Shown in pieces: positions 1-7,805 of a stretch of DNA of 14,153 nt. The translations under genes were made by a program, and so were the position numbers. Location: positions 1 to 14,153 of the forward strand of contig JAFGIA010000386.1 in assembly GCA_016929795.1 (NCBI GenBank), read 5' to 3'. Position 1 is the first letter of the stretch, and every line of letters starts with the position of its first letter. The DNA comes from Anaerolineae bacterium. Its GTDB lineage: Bacteria; Chloroflexota; Anaerolineae; JAAYZQ01. The notes beneath the pieces were generated by a model. The model was not told the DNA's origin and ran no database searches. It worked only from the letters and a program-made list of their open reading frames with translations.

Positions 1-112
1 GGGCCTCACTCGTTGTGCTGGAACCGTGTCAAATCTCATCTAAACCTCTCACAACGCAAAATAATACCCGATTCTGCCCCATCCGTCAACTTTGACCGAA
101 CTGTCTGAGCGC

Positions 113-141
113 TTGACTTTTCTTCCTCTTCCGGGTATGCT
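113..141 (+). promoter_or_regulatory. Predicted sigma70-like promoter for the tlyA operon
   Basis: TTGACT at 113-118 and TATGCT at 136-141 are separated by 17 bp, the ideal spacing for a housekeeping promoter. A second TATGCT at 141-146 has a poorer 22-bp spacing. Transcription would begin near 148, leaving a leader of about 110 nt before the ATG at 261. That leader contains the long inverted repeat at 172-237. The call rests on sequence match only. Confidence 0.6.
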
Positions 142-171
142 ATGCTTTGTTATAGGAAACAAGGGTATCAT

Positions 172-237
172 CTCAATAAAGGGGGGAAGTTGGGGTGTGT
201 GCGGGCACCGCACACACCCCAACCCCCGATTATTGAG
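172..237. repeat. Long imperfect inverted repeat (hairpin) in the tlyA leader
   Basis: The core arms GTTGGGGTGTGTGCGG (189-204) and its exact complement (208-223) make a 16-bp stem closed by the triplet GCA. Outside it, G183-G186 can pair with C224-C227 if AA 187-188 bulges. Beyond that, CTCAATAA (172-179) pairs exactly with TTATTGAG (230-237). In all about 28 pairs form over 66 nt. The structure ends 11 nt before the likely ribosome-binding site (AAGGG, 249-253). There is no T-run on either side, so it does not look like an intrinsic terminator. It could be a leader RNA structure or a copy of a dispersed palindromic repeat. Confidence 0.8.
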
Positions 238-260
238 CAGATACAAACAAGGGCTTTGTT

Positions 261-1061
261 ATGGCAAACAGGGGCAAGGAGCGGCTCGACGTACTGCTCG
301 TGGAGCGCGGCCTGATCGCCACGCGCCAGCAAGCACAGCGCTTGATCATGGCAGGCGAGGTACGGGTGGACGAGCGCCTGGTCGATAAGCCTGGCACGCG
401 CGTGTCTACCGATGCTGAGGTGGCGGTTACCGGCAGCATGCCATATGCCAGCCGCGGCGGTTTCAAGCTGGCGGCAGCGCTCGACGCGTTCGGCCTGGAT
501 GTCGTTGACAAGGTGGTGGCCGATGTGGGCGCATCGACAGGTGGCTTTACTGATTGCCTGCTCCAGCGCGGCGCGGTGCGCGTGTATGCCATCGACGTCG
601 GCTATGGTCAGCTCGCCTGGTCATTGCAGCAGGACCCGCGTGTCATCGTGATGGATCGTACCAACGCCCGCTACCTGGAGAGTTTGCCAGAGGCAATAGA
701 TCTGGTGACGGTGGACGTTTCATTTATCTCGCTCAAGCTGATCCTGCCCGCTGTTGTCTGCTGGCTGCGGCCCGGTGGGCAGGCCGTCACGTTGGTCAAG
801 CCACAATTCGAGGCAGGGCGGGAGCAGGTAGGGAAAAGGGGGGTCGTGCGCGATCCTGCAGTTCACCGCGATGTGTTGCGAGATCTGATCGATTGGGCTG
901 CCACACAGCGTTTGGGCCTCGATGGGCTCATTCGCTCGCCGATCACCGGTCCGGCAGGCAACGTCGAATTTCTGGCACTGTGGACGCCGGGTGCAGAGGG
1001 TGCGATCGGCCCCTCGTTGCGCGCGGCGGCTGTCGAGGCATGTGTAGGACAGGAAGAATAA
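261..1061 (+). CDS. tlyA: TlyA family 16S/23S rRNA (cytidine-2'-O)-methyltransferase
   Basis: The 266-residue product has the two-part TlyA layout. An N-terminal S4 RNA-binding domain (about 8-55, [11 protein letters not shown]...[11 protein letters not shown]) is followed by an FtsJ/RrmJ-type Rossmann methyltransferase. The family signature SRGGFKL is at 64-70, the S-adenosylmethionine-binding motif [11 protein letters not shown] at 88-98, and [10 protein letters not shown] at 111-120. A plausible catalytic K-D-K-E set is K69, D152 (VDVSF), K180 (VKPQFEAGR) and E236. Known family members methylate 2'-OH groups of cytidines in 16S and 23S rRNA in the cytoplasm, and their loss gives capreomycin resistance in mycobacteria; some members are also described as hemolysins. 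The ATG at 261 sits 7 nt after AAGGG. The stop lies one base before the next gene, so it is probably the first gene of an operon. Confidence 0.93.
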   Translation: MANRGKERLDVLLVERGLIATRQQAQRLIMAGEVRVDERLVDKPGTRVSTDAEVAVTGSMPYASRGGFKLAAALDAFGLDVVDKVVADVGASTGGFTDCLLQRGAVRVYAIDVGYGQLAWSLQQDPRVIVMDRTNARYLESLPEAIDLVTVDVSFISLKLILPAVVCWLRPGGQAVTLVKPQFEAGREQVGKRGVVRDPAVHRDVLRDLIDWAATQRLGLDGLIRSPITGPAGNVEFLALWTPGAEGAIGPSLRAAAVEACVGQEE

Positions 1062-1062
1062 C

Positions 1063-2205
1063 ATGGTCAGCAGGTTCTCACTGACAGCGCAGCAGAAACG
1101 GCTTCTCTTGTGGCTGGCCCTTGGCCTGCTCGTGATCTGGCTGATCTGGGCGACGAGCGACGTGCTCCTCCCCTACTTTATCGGCGTGGTGCTTGCCTAC
1201 CTCCTCCTGCCCCTCGTCAACTGGCTCCATCGCCGCATGCCCGCGCGCCTGCGTGCATGGGGGGTGGCGCGGCCGATCGCGATTGTGGTCACCTATTTGC
1301 TGGTGATTACCCTGGTCGCGGGCATCTTTGCCTTCATCGTGCCGATCATTGTGGAGCAGGTCAATGTCCTGATCGAAAGCTGGCCAGAACTGGTCGGCAC
1401 GGTGCGCGACTGGGGCGAACGCGGCCTGGGCTGGTACCGGCAGATCGCGATTCCTGTGGAATGGCGGACGACGATCGAGAACAACCTGCGCAACTTGGTG
1501 ACGGACGTGATCGCGGCAGTGCAGGGCGGGCTGGTGGCTACCTTGCGGACGGTGTTTGGCACGGTTGGGTTCATCATCGGCCTCGTCGTCATCCCCTTCT
1601 GGCTCTTTTACATCCTGCACGACGAGAGCCAGGTCAAGACAGGCGTCCTCCAGATCCTCCCGGAGCAGGCGCGTGCCGACGTCGTCGCTGTTTCGCGCCT
1701 CGTCGACGATGTGCTCAGTGCCTACATCCGTGGGCAACTCCTGCTCGTCCTCTTTGTCGGCGTCTTGGCCATGGTCTCGTTGATGATCATTGGGGTGCCC
1801 TTTGCCCTGGTGCTCGGCATCATAGCCGGGCTGTTTGAAGTGCTGCCCTTCGTCGGCCCGATCCTGGGCGCCATTCCCGCCGTGCTCGTCGCCCTGCTGG
1901 CCGATCCCGGCAAGGCGATCTGGGTCGCCCTCGCCTTCTTTGCCATCCAGCAGGTCGAAAACCTGATCCTGGCGCCGCGCATCTCGGGCAAGAGCGTCAA
2001 GCTGCATCCGGCGATGGTCATGCTGGTGATCGTCATTGGCAACGAGCTTGCCGGCTTTCTCGGCCTGCTGCTCGCCGTGCCCATCGCCGCCGTCATCCGC
2101 GACGTTTTCAAGTACGCTTACCTGCGCCTGCTCGACGAGCCCCTCACGCCCGAACAGGCCGTCGCCCAGGTGCGGTCGGGGCAAGAAGTCCGGTTGAGCG
2201 TCTAG
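1063..2205 (+). CDS. AI-2E family transporter (PerM/TqsA-like permease)
   Basis: A 380-residue polytopic inner-membrane protein of normal length for the AI-2E/UPF0118 family. Hydrophobic segments lie at about 14-30, 34-52, 71-97, 164-185, 225-280 (several), 285-297 and 317-346. Family hallmarks are present: LPEQARADV around 199-207, GLFEVLPFVGPILGAIPAV at 256-274, and QQVENLILAPRISGKSVKLHP at 296-316. The hydrophilic stretch at 98-160 corresponds to the family's extracytoplasmic helical domain. Characterised relatives export autoinducer-2 (TqsA), exchange Na+/H+ or secrete other small solutes, so the substrate cannot be named. The ATG is 6 nt after AGGAAG (1051-1056) and 1 nt after the tlyA stop, which implies cotranscription. 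Confidence 0.92.
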   Translation: MVSRFSLTAQQKRLLLWLALGLLVIWLIWATSDVLLPYFIGVVLAYLLLPLVNWLHRRMPARLRAWGVARPIAIVVTYLLVITLVAGIFAFIVPIIVEQVNVLIESWPELVGTVRDWGERGLGWYRQIAIPVEWRTTIENNLRNLVTDVIAAVQGGLVATLRTVFGTVGFIIGLVVIPFWLFYILHDESQVKTGVLQILPEQARADVVAVSRLVDDVLSAYIRGQLLLVLFVGVLAMVSLMIIGVPFALVLGIIAGLFEVLPFVGPILGAIPAVLVALLADPGKAIWVALAFFAIQQVENLILAPRISGKSVKLHPAMVMLVIVIGNELAGFLGLLLAVPIAAVIRDVFKYAYLRLLDEPLTPEQAVAQVRSGQEVRLSV

Positions 2206-2219
2206 AGGCCAAGTCGCGC

Positions 2220-3830
2220 ATGACTCACTCGCCGGCCCGGCGCCGGGCCATCGCCACGATGGGCGGCCTGCTGCTTGCCCTGCTGCTTGCCGTCCCGGCC
2301 ATTGCTCCCCTCACCTACCCCGGTTTTTTTGAGACGCACAGCGGCTTTCTGCCTGCGTTCAACGCCGCCCACCCGGAAGCTGCACCCGGTTGGGGCCGCG
2401 TGGCAGAGCCGATTCGCAGGGAGGGAGTGCTTCCCTACCTGCTGATCCGCCCATTCTACACCCTGACGGGCAACGGCACTGACGCTGTCAAGTGGGGCTA
2501 TGCGCTCGCCTTTCTCCTGGGCGCTGCCGGCCTGTACGCCTGGACACGCCGCTGGCTCGGGACGCGCGGCGCCGTCCTCGCCGCCGCCGTCTATACCTAC
2601 CTCCCCTGGCACCTTGCCACCGTCTATGTGCGCGGCGCCTACGCCGAAGCGTGGCTCTGGGCATGGCTCCCGCTGACGTTGTGCGCGCTGGATCACCTGA
2701 TCTCACGGCAGGCGCGCGACGTCGCCATCTCCCTCGTCGTGGGGCTACTGGCGCTGGCCGTCGCCTTCTCGACGCAATCTGGCCTTGCCGGCCTGTCCTT
2801 GCTCGTCCTCGTGCCTTACGGTGTGGTGACGATCTTGGAGCGCCGCGGGATGGCAGTGCGATTGGCGCTTGCCCTTGTCCTCCTCGCCGTCCTGTTGTGG
2901 CGCCTCGTCCATCAGGCAGGTCCCGCCCCGCTCCCCTTTGCCGACCACTACCTCTATCCGTTCCAGCTTCTATCCTCCCATTGGGGCATTGGGATCAGCG
3001 TCGCCGGAGCGCTTGACGGCCTGCCCTTCCAACTTGGTTTCGCCGCTGCCGGCCTGTCGCTCGTTACCGTGGCCCTCTGGCTGTTGGGGGCGCGCGGTCA
3101 AGCCGCCGCACTCCAAAGTGAGGCGGACGCGACACAGCCGCCGTTACGGCCTGCGCTCCTCTTCTGGTGCGCCATCCTGGCCTCCATTGTGCTGCTTCTG
3201 CTGCCGGTCAGCGCTTCAGTCTGGCGGATCACTGGCCTCGACGCCCTGCTCACCTATCCGTGGCAGATCCTCGCCTTGGCCGGCCTGCCGCTCGCTTTCT
3301 TGTCCGGTGCCGCGCTGCGCCTCGACGCCCGCCTCGCCGAGTGGCCTGCCTGGGCCGGCCTCGTCGCCCTTGTCTTGCTCGCCAGCTATTTCTACCTGGC
3401 GCCCGAGTTTACCCAGGTCGACCCTGGCCCCGAGCCCGTGGCCCTCTTGCAGCCGGTGGAGGCCCGCGAGCCCCAGATCGCGCTCCTCGACGTGGTCATC
3501 GACTCGCCCACTATACTGACCCCCACGCTGACGCTGACGCTGACGTGGCAGGCGATGGCGCCCGTGGAAGGGGACTATACGATCTTTGTCCATGTTCTTG
3601 ACAAAGAAGAAAAGGTTGCCCAGCAGGACACGCGCCCCTGCGGCGCCGAGTGCCCGACAGACACCTGGCAGCCCGGCGACATCATTGTCGATCGCCACCA
3701 GGTAACGCTCCCGGCGGATGCCGTGGCAAGCTTTGACCGCCTGGCGCTCGGCCTCTACCTCCTGGAGAGCGGAGACCGCGCCGCGGTGTATGGTCAGGAG
3801 GATCGGACGGTGTACCTCGATGTCCACTGA
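2220..3830 (+). CDS. Polytopic membrane protein, first of three paralogs, with C-terminal beta domain
   Basis: A 536-residue protein with about ten hydrophobic segments between 11 and 395, then a soluble domain (about 400-536). It aligns by eye with the next two genes: ARGAYAEAWLWAWLPL resembles their DVYVRAGLAESSAYVFIPL, FQLGF their FQLGI/FQLGA, and LLTYPWQILALAGLPLAFLSG their QFPWRLL motif. The first-loop acidic motif of the paralogs (AHDA) is here ETHSG (39-42), so a presumed functional site differs. The C-terminal part, with TLTLTLTWQA then TIFVHVLD, resembles beta-sandwich domains found at the ends of Chloroflexi GT39-like proteins and is not shared with the paralogs. The family is GT-C-like/PTPS-related; its donor and acceptor are unknown. 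AGAGG at 2204-2208 precedes the ATG by 11 nt. Confidence 0.75.
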   Translation: MTHSPARRRAIATMGGLLLALLLAVPAIAPLTYPGFFETHSGFLPAFNAAHPEAAPGWGRVAEPIRREGVLPYLLIRPFYTLTGNGTDAVKWGYALAFLLGAAGLYAWTRRWLGTRGAVLAAAVYTYLPWHLATVYVRGAYAEAWLWAWLPLTLCALDHLISRQARDVAISLVVGLLALAVAFSTQSGLAGLSLLVLVPYGVVTILERRGMAVRLALALVLLAVLLWRLVHQAGPAPLPFADHYLYPFQLLSSHWGIGISVAGALDGLPFQLGFAAAGLSLVTVALWLLGARGQAAALQSEADATQPPLRPALLFWCAILASIVLLLLPVSASVWRITGLDALLTYPWQILALAGLPLAFLSGAALRLDARLAEWPAWAGLVALVLLASYFYLAPEFTQVDPGPEPVALLQPVEAREPQIALLDVVIDSPTILTPTLTLTLTWQAMAPVEGDYTIFVHVLDKEEKVAQQDTRPCGAECPTDTWQPGDIIVDRHQVTLPADAVASFDRLALGLYLLESGDRAAVYGQEDRTVYLDVH

Positions 3831-5985
3831 ACCCATAGCCCCGATCTCGCCGTCCGCAGAGCGTGCTACCGAGCACGTCGCGCCGCCCACATCCCGGCGG
3901 ATTTCGTCTTTATTCTCTCGCCTGTCCGCCGTCGACCTCTATCCCCTCTTCATCCTCTTCCTCTCCCTGTTTGCCATCGCCCCCATGCTCCAGCCGGGCT
4001 ACCAGTGGGGCGCCCACGACGCGCGCCACAGTGTCTATTTTCTCTTTGAGTTTGATCGCGGCATTCAGGATGGTGCCCTCTTGCCGCGCTGGCAGCCCGA
4101 CTTTGCGTTTGGCTACGGCTATCCTTTCTTTAACATCTATGGCCCGCTCGCCTTTTACGTGGGCGAGGTCTTTTACCTCCTCGGTCTCGGTTTCGTCGGC
4201 TCGGTGAAAGCCGTCTTTGCCCTGTCGATCGCCGCCTCGGGGCTGACGATCTATTTTTTTGTCAAGCGCGTGCTTGCTGCCCGTGACACCTCAGATCACC
4301 TGTCATTGCAAGTTGGTCCATGGCGCCAGCGTCACTCGCAAAAGCAATTGTCATTGCGAGGAGCGAGCGCAGCGAGCGACGAAGCAATCCCCAACGTGAT
4401 CCAAGGCGGAGATTGCTTCGGCCTGAACGGCGGGCCTCGCAATGACAAGGTCCAGGAGCGCGCCACCAGCCCGAGCAATCCCGCCCTGGTCGCTGCCGTC
4501 GCCTACATGTTTATTCCCTATCGCCTCGTCGACGTCTATGTGCGCGCTGGCCTGGCGGAATCGTCGGCCTATGTGTTCATCCCGCTGGTGCTGTGGGGGG
4601 TGTGGGCCACGCTTCACCAACCACGTTGGACGAACCTCCTGGGCCTGGCGCTGGCCTATGCTGCCCTCCTCCTCACCCACCCGCTGAGCGCGCTGCTGTT
4701 GACCCTCCTCCTCCTGTTCTTGATCGCTGCCCTGTCGCTGGCGCAGCTCGCCGAGAGCTACCCGCTCCGCTCGCTGTGGCGCAGATCGCTCCTGCCGGCG
4801 CTCGCCCACCTGGTGCGAATGCTCTTGCCCACAGGCGCCGGCCTGGCCCTCGGACTCGGCCTGAGTGCCTTTTTTGCCCTGCCAGCCATGATCGAGAACC
4901 GGTTCGTGCGTGTCGACCAGTGGTACGGAGGCCGTTACGCCTGGGGGGGTGATTTCGTCGAGTTCTTTCAGCTCTTTTCTCCCCGTTGGGGCTTTGGTGC
5001 CAGCGTGCCGGGCCCGAACGACGAGGTGAGCTTTCAGTTGGGCATCGTGCCCGTCGTCCTCGCGCTCTTGGCTGTTGCCGGCCTCTTGCGTGCCGGTGCG
5101 CGCCGGCACCTGGGCCACGGCGGCTGGCGCCTGGCGCTCTTTTTCGCCGTGTTGGTTGCCGTTGTCGTCTTTTTGATGCTTGGCGTCTCGGCGCCGGTGT
5201 GGGACGTGCTGCCCCTGGTGCGCCTCGCCCAGTTCCCGTGGCGGCTCCTGACCCTCACCACCTTCTCACTCGCGTTCCTGTGTGGCGTGGCTGCGTGTGG
5301 TCGGGCCGACCGTCCACCCCTTCCCGTCGCCGGCACGCGCCAGCGCCCTGTCGACGCTGCCACCCTCATTCTCGTCGCCCTGCTCGTGCTCGCCGGCCTG
5401 CCCTATGCGCGGGCGGACATGACCAGGCGCGCAGTCTCGCTCGCGGGGTTGATGCGTTTCCAGCAATCGTCCGACGAGATGACAGGCTCCACGGCGTGGG
5501 TGCGCGAGATCCCCGCCTGGTCGTCCCTGGCCGACTATTACATTGCCGGCGAACCGCTGACTTCCAAGGTTGACTTTGACTCCCTCTACCGCCAGCCGGG
5601 CCGGCCCCACGCGCGCACGCTCGACCTGCGCGCGCACCGCGAGCTAGTCGAGTATTCGGCCGAGCGCCCCATCCTCATGACCTTTAACACCTTCTACTAC
5701 CCCGGCTGGCATGCCTACCTGCTTGATGCCGGGACGGGTGCCGTGATCGACGAGCTGCCCATCGCGCTGCGCGGCGAGCTCGGCTTGATGACCGTTCGCC
5801 TGCCCGCCGGTGTTGGCCGCGTGCTCCTCCAATTCGAGGACACGCCACTGCGCCAGCTCGCGACCGGGGCCAGCCTGGTTAGCTTGCTGGCTGCCGGATT
5901 GATCGCCCTGGTCGGCGTGCTACTGGATCGGCGCGGGTTCACACCCCGTGCCAAAGACGAGCCTCCTGCTGGCCAGGTGCTTTGA
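3820..5985 (+). CDS. Polytopic membrane protein, second paralog (PTPS-related/GT-C-like), with in-frame repeat insertion
   Basis: A 721-residue multi-pass protein. The ATG at 3820 overlaps the previous stop by 11 bp and gives the N-terminus MSTEPIAPIS; an upstream in-frame start at 3718 would lie deep inside the previous gene and is not preferred. The first extracytoplasmic loop holds QWGAHDARH (62-70), the acidic motif typical of GT-C-like enzymes, followed by FGYGYPFFNIYGPLAFYVGE. LVDVYVRAGLAESSAYVFIPL (237-257) and RLAQFPWRLL (468-477) are shared with the third gene. The C-terminal region (about 610-680) contains YYPGWHAYL and LPAGVGRVLLQFEDTPLR, as in YfhO-like proteins. Residues 157-220 are absent from both paralogs and contain a palindromic DNA repeat read in frame. 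A role in moving or attaching sugars at the membrane is inferred from the fold alone. Confidence 0.8.
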   Translation: MSTEPIAPISPSAERATEHVAPPTSRRISSLFSRLSAVDLYPLFILFLSLFAIAPMLQPGYQWGAHDARHSVYFLFEFDRGIQDGALLPRWQPDFAFGYGYPFFNIYGPLAFYVGEVFYLLGLGFVGSVKAVFALSIAASGLTIYFFVKRVLAARDTSDHLSLQVGPWRQRHSQKQLSLRGASAASDEAIPNVIQGGDCFGLNGGPRNDKVQERATSPSNPALVAAVAYMFIPYRLVDVYVRAGLAESSAYVFIPLVLWGVWATLHQPRWTNLLGLALAYAALLLTHPLSALLLTLLLLFLIAALSLAQLAESYPLRSLWRRSLLPALAHLVRMLLPTGAGLALGLGLSAFFALPAMIENRFVRVDQWYGGRYAWGGDFVEFFQLFSPRWGFGASVPGPNDEVSFQLGIVPVVLALLAVAGLLRAGARRHLGHGGWRLALFFAVLVAVVVFLMLGVSAPVWDVLPLVRLAQFPWRLLTLTTFSLAFLCGVAACGRADRPPLPVAGTRQRPVDAATLILVALLVLAGLPYARADMTRRAVSLAGLMRFQQSSDEMTGSTAWVREIPAWSSLADYYIAGEPLTSKVDFDSLYRQPGRPHARTLDLRAHRELVEYSAERPILMTFNTFYYPGWHAYLLDAGTGAVIDELPIALRGELGLMTVRLPAGVGRVLLQFEDTPLRQLATGASLVSLLAAGLIALVGVLLDRRGFTPRAKDEPPAGQVL
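4288..4479 (+). other. In-frame insertion of about 64 codons in the second paralog
   Basis: In the paralogs the helix ending in ...YARRVAGRP or ...WTRRWLGTR runs straight into the segment LLAAVVYVFIPYHLVD or LAAAVYTYLPWHL. Here VKRVLAARD (ends 4287) and PALVAAVAYMFIPYRLVD (from 4480) are separated by 192 bp rich in S, Q, R, G and D, with no membrane character. The insertion keeps the frame and has no stop. It contains the 101-bp palindromic repeat plus about 60 bp with a decayed-looking copy of its end. The exact edges are judged by eye from alignment to the two neighbouring genes. Confidence 0.8.
4348..4448. repeat. Palindromic interspersed repeat (TTGTCATTGCGAGG ends)
   Basis: A 101-bp element with perfect 14-bp terminal inverted repeats: TTGTCATTGCGAGG at 4348-4361 and CCTCGCAATGACAA at 4435-4448. 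An inner pair is CGAAGCAATC (4380-4389) and GATTGCTTCG (4411-4420). Between the outer and inner arms is the GAGCGAGCGCAGCGAGCGAC-type stretch. I recognise this as the non-coding dispersed repeat commonly seen in Chloroflexi, deltaproteobacterial and other genomes, whose translations read like LRGASDEAI. It has no transposase and behaves like a small MITE/REP-type element. Here it is translated as residues 177-210 of the host protein. Confidence 0.88.
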
Positions 5986-7805
5986 TGAGAAGGCTGCACC
6001 TGCCCCGCCTGCGTTGGCCCCAGGCGCTGCGCGATCCCTACCTCTGGCTGGTACTCATCTTTGCGCTCGTCGCCGCGCTGCCGCTCGCCGGCCCCCTCTA
6101 TTTTTTCGACGCGCACGATGCCTGGAACACGGTCTTTTTTCTCACCGAGTTTGACGCGGCGATCCGCGACGGCGTCTGGGTTCCTGGCTGGGCCACCGAC
6201 CAGGCGCTGGGCTATGGCTATCCGACCTTTGTCTTTATCCCACCCCTGGCCTACTATGCCGCCGAGCTTTTTCATCTGCTCGGCGCGGACCAGGTCGCCG
6301 CGGTCAAGTGGACCTTTGGGCTGGCAACCGTGGGCGCGGCCTTGGGCATGTACCTGTACGCCCGGCGCGTCGCCGGCCGGCCGCGCGGCCTGCTGGCAGC
6401 GGTGGTGTACGTGTTCATTCCCTACCACCTGGTGGATATCTATGTGCGGGCCGACCTGGCAGAGTACAGCGCGTTTGTGTGGATGCCCCTGGCCCTGCTG
6501 ACCTTCCACGAACTCACGGACAGGTTTTCATTGCGCCGCCTGGGCATCGCAGCCCTCACCTACGGCGCCTTGTGGCTGACGCACAACCTCGTCGGGGTCG
6601 TTTTCACCTCTCTGTTGGCGGCGTACATCCTCTTTCGCATGTTCACTCTTTCCCTTTCGTGGCGAGAACGCCTGCGCCGTGCGCTCGGGGCGCTCGCCGG
6701 AGGGGTGCTCGGCCTGGGCGTCGCAGCAATGCTCGTGCTACCCAACCTCCTCGAGCGGGAGTACATTGTCCAGGAGCAGTGGGTGCGCGCTGGCTACCAC
6801 TATGCACTCCACTTTCTCCAGCCCGCCCACCTCTTGTCGCCGGCATGGGGCTACGCACCGGGCGTGCCAGGGACGGAAGGGGGCATGTCATTCCAACTTG
6901 GCGCTGTTGCCCTCATCCTCGCCGCCGTGGCATCCGTCGCCGCTGCCCGTCGCGGCCGCCGCTCGCCGCGAGAGCGCGCCCTGGTCCTCTTTTTCGCCGC
7001 CGCCACCCTGGCCGCCGTCGCCGTCATGATGCCTGTCTCCGCCCCCCTCTGGGAGCTCGTCCCCATTGCCGCCCTCATCCAGTTCCCGTGGCGCCTCCTC
7101 GCCATCACGAGCGTCACGCTCTCGATCCTCTCCGCCCTCGCCCTGCCCGAATCCAAAATCCACCAACCGCCGAATCCCGAATCTACCCATCTACCAGCCC
7201 ACCAATCGACCACTTCCATAGCCCTGACTTTGGTCCTCGCGCTCGTCGCCGCTTGGGCAGGTTGGGGCTACACTCAACCCCAATACACGCCGACGCCCGC
7301 CTCGGCAGGCACGCCGCTGCTGAGCATCGAGTTCGAGCTCAAATACGAGGACATGCGCGGCATGATGGCCTGGACGAAAGAAATGCCAGATACGTCGCCG
7401 CTGGTCGAGCAGTACCTGTCGGGCGAGCCGCTGGTGACTGCTGAGGCGCTGGCCCCTGGCGCGTCGGTCGAGATGATTCGCACAGGCGGGGCATCCGACG
7501 AGCTGTGGGTGCGCTCGGAGGCAGGCACTCCTCTCCGTTTTTACACTTACTATTTCCCGGGCTGGCGCGTCTATGTTGACGGCGAGCGCCTGCCCGGTTC
7601 GGCGTTGCGCCCCGAGGGCAGATATGGCTTGTTGACCATCGACGTGCCGCCCGGCGAGCACCACGTTCTCCTGCGCTGGGGAGACACGCCCGTGCGTGCC
7701 ATCGGCAAGGCCGTGACCCTCGCCTCGCTGGCGCTGGCGCTTGGCTTTTTGTTTTCGGGGCGCTTATGGCGCCACTCGCAATTTGCCACCTGGGCCAAGC
7801 TCTGA
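5985..7805 (+). CDS. Polytopic membrane protein, third paralog (PTPS-related/GT-C-like)
   Basis: A 606-residue multi-pass protein. The start ATG at 5985-5987 shares its A with the upstream TGA stop (TGATG), giving tight translational coupling; a TTG one codon earlier is less likely. The first loop carries FFDAHDAWNTVFFLTEFD (40-57, D42 and D45), then GYGYPTFVFIPPLAYYAAELF. LVDIYVRADLAEYSAFVWMPL, SFQLGAVAL and LIQFPWRLL follow in the same order as in the second paralog. The C-terminal soluble part has YYFPGWRVYVDGERL and PPGEHHVLLRWGDTPVR, a YfhO-like beta region facing outside, then a last membrane helix. Residues 388-411 are an unusual hydrophilic, G-poor-DNA segment. The function is probably lipid-linked sugar transfer or surface polymer assembly, by fold only. 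The promoter of the next unit overlaps its last codons. Confidence 0.82.
   Translation: MRRLHLPRLRWPQALRDPYLWLVLIFALVAALPLAGPLYFFDAHDAWNTVFFLTEFDAAIRDGVWVPGWATDQALGYGYPTFVFIPPLAYYAAELFHLLGADQVAAVKWTFGLATVGAALGMYLYARRVAGRPRGLLAAVVYVFIPYHLVDIYVRADLAEYSAFVWMPLALLTFHELTDRFSLRRLGIAALTYGALWLTHNLVGVVFTSLLAAYILFRMFTLSLSWRERLRRALGALAGGVLGLGVAAMLVLPNLLEREYIVQEQWVRAGYHYALHFLQPAHLLSPAWGYAPGVPGTEGGMSFQLGAVALILAAVASVAAARRGRRSPRERALVLFFAAATLAAVAVMMPVSAPLWELVPIAALIQFPWRLLAITSVTLSILSALALPESKIHQPPNPESTHLPAHQSTTSIALTLVLALVAAWAGWGYTQPQYTPTPASAGTPLLSIEFELKYEDMRGMMAWTKEMPDTSPLVEQYLSGEPLVTAEALAPGASVEMIRTGGASDELWVRSEAGTPLRFYTYYFPGWRVYVDGERLPGSALRPEGRYGLLTIDVPPGEHHVLLRWGDTPVRAIGKAVTLASLALALGFLFSGRLWRHSQFATWAKL
7146..7217. 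repeat. G-poor repetitive segment read in frame (GGATTCGGG-like on - strand)
   Basis: The + strand here is nearly free of G and contains CCGAATCC, AAAATCCACCAA, CCGAATCC and CGAATCTACC in close succession. On the - strand this reads as repeated GGATT/GATTCGGG/TTGGTGG units, a style of low-complexity repeat usually found between genes. It encodes PESKIHQPPNPESTHLPAHQ-type sequence (residues 388-411) in a loop between two membrane helices. The second paralog has an unrelated hydrophilic loop of similar length at the same place. Confidence 0.6.

Noticed and set aside
189..223. Intrinsic terminator from an upstream gene.
   Set aside because: The stem is strong but neither strand has a T-run after it, and a promoter lies upstream with the gene downstream.
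1078..2184. Long open frame on the - strand opposite the AI-2E permease.
   Set aside because: Its product is rich in D, E, H, Q and G with no domain, typical of the antisense of a GC-rich hydrophobic gene.
3525..3542. Three copies of ACGCTG as a microsatellite.
   Set aside because: Short, and it encodes TLTLTLT in a beta strand of a type common in this protein family; not notable by itself.
7764..7790. TGGCGCCA plus CTCGCAA near the end of the third paralog, resembling 4321-4341 in the inserted segment.
   Set aside because: The matches are short and differently spaced; too weak to call a repeat copy.
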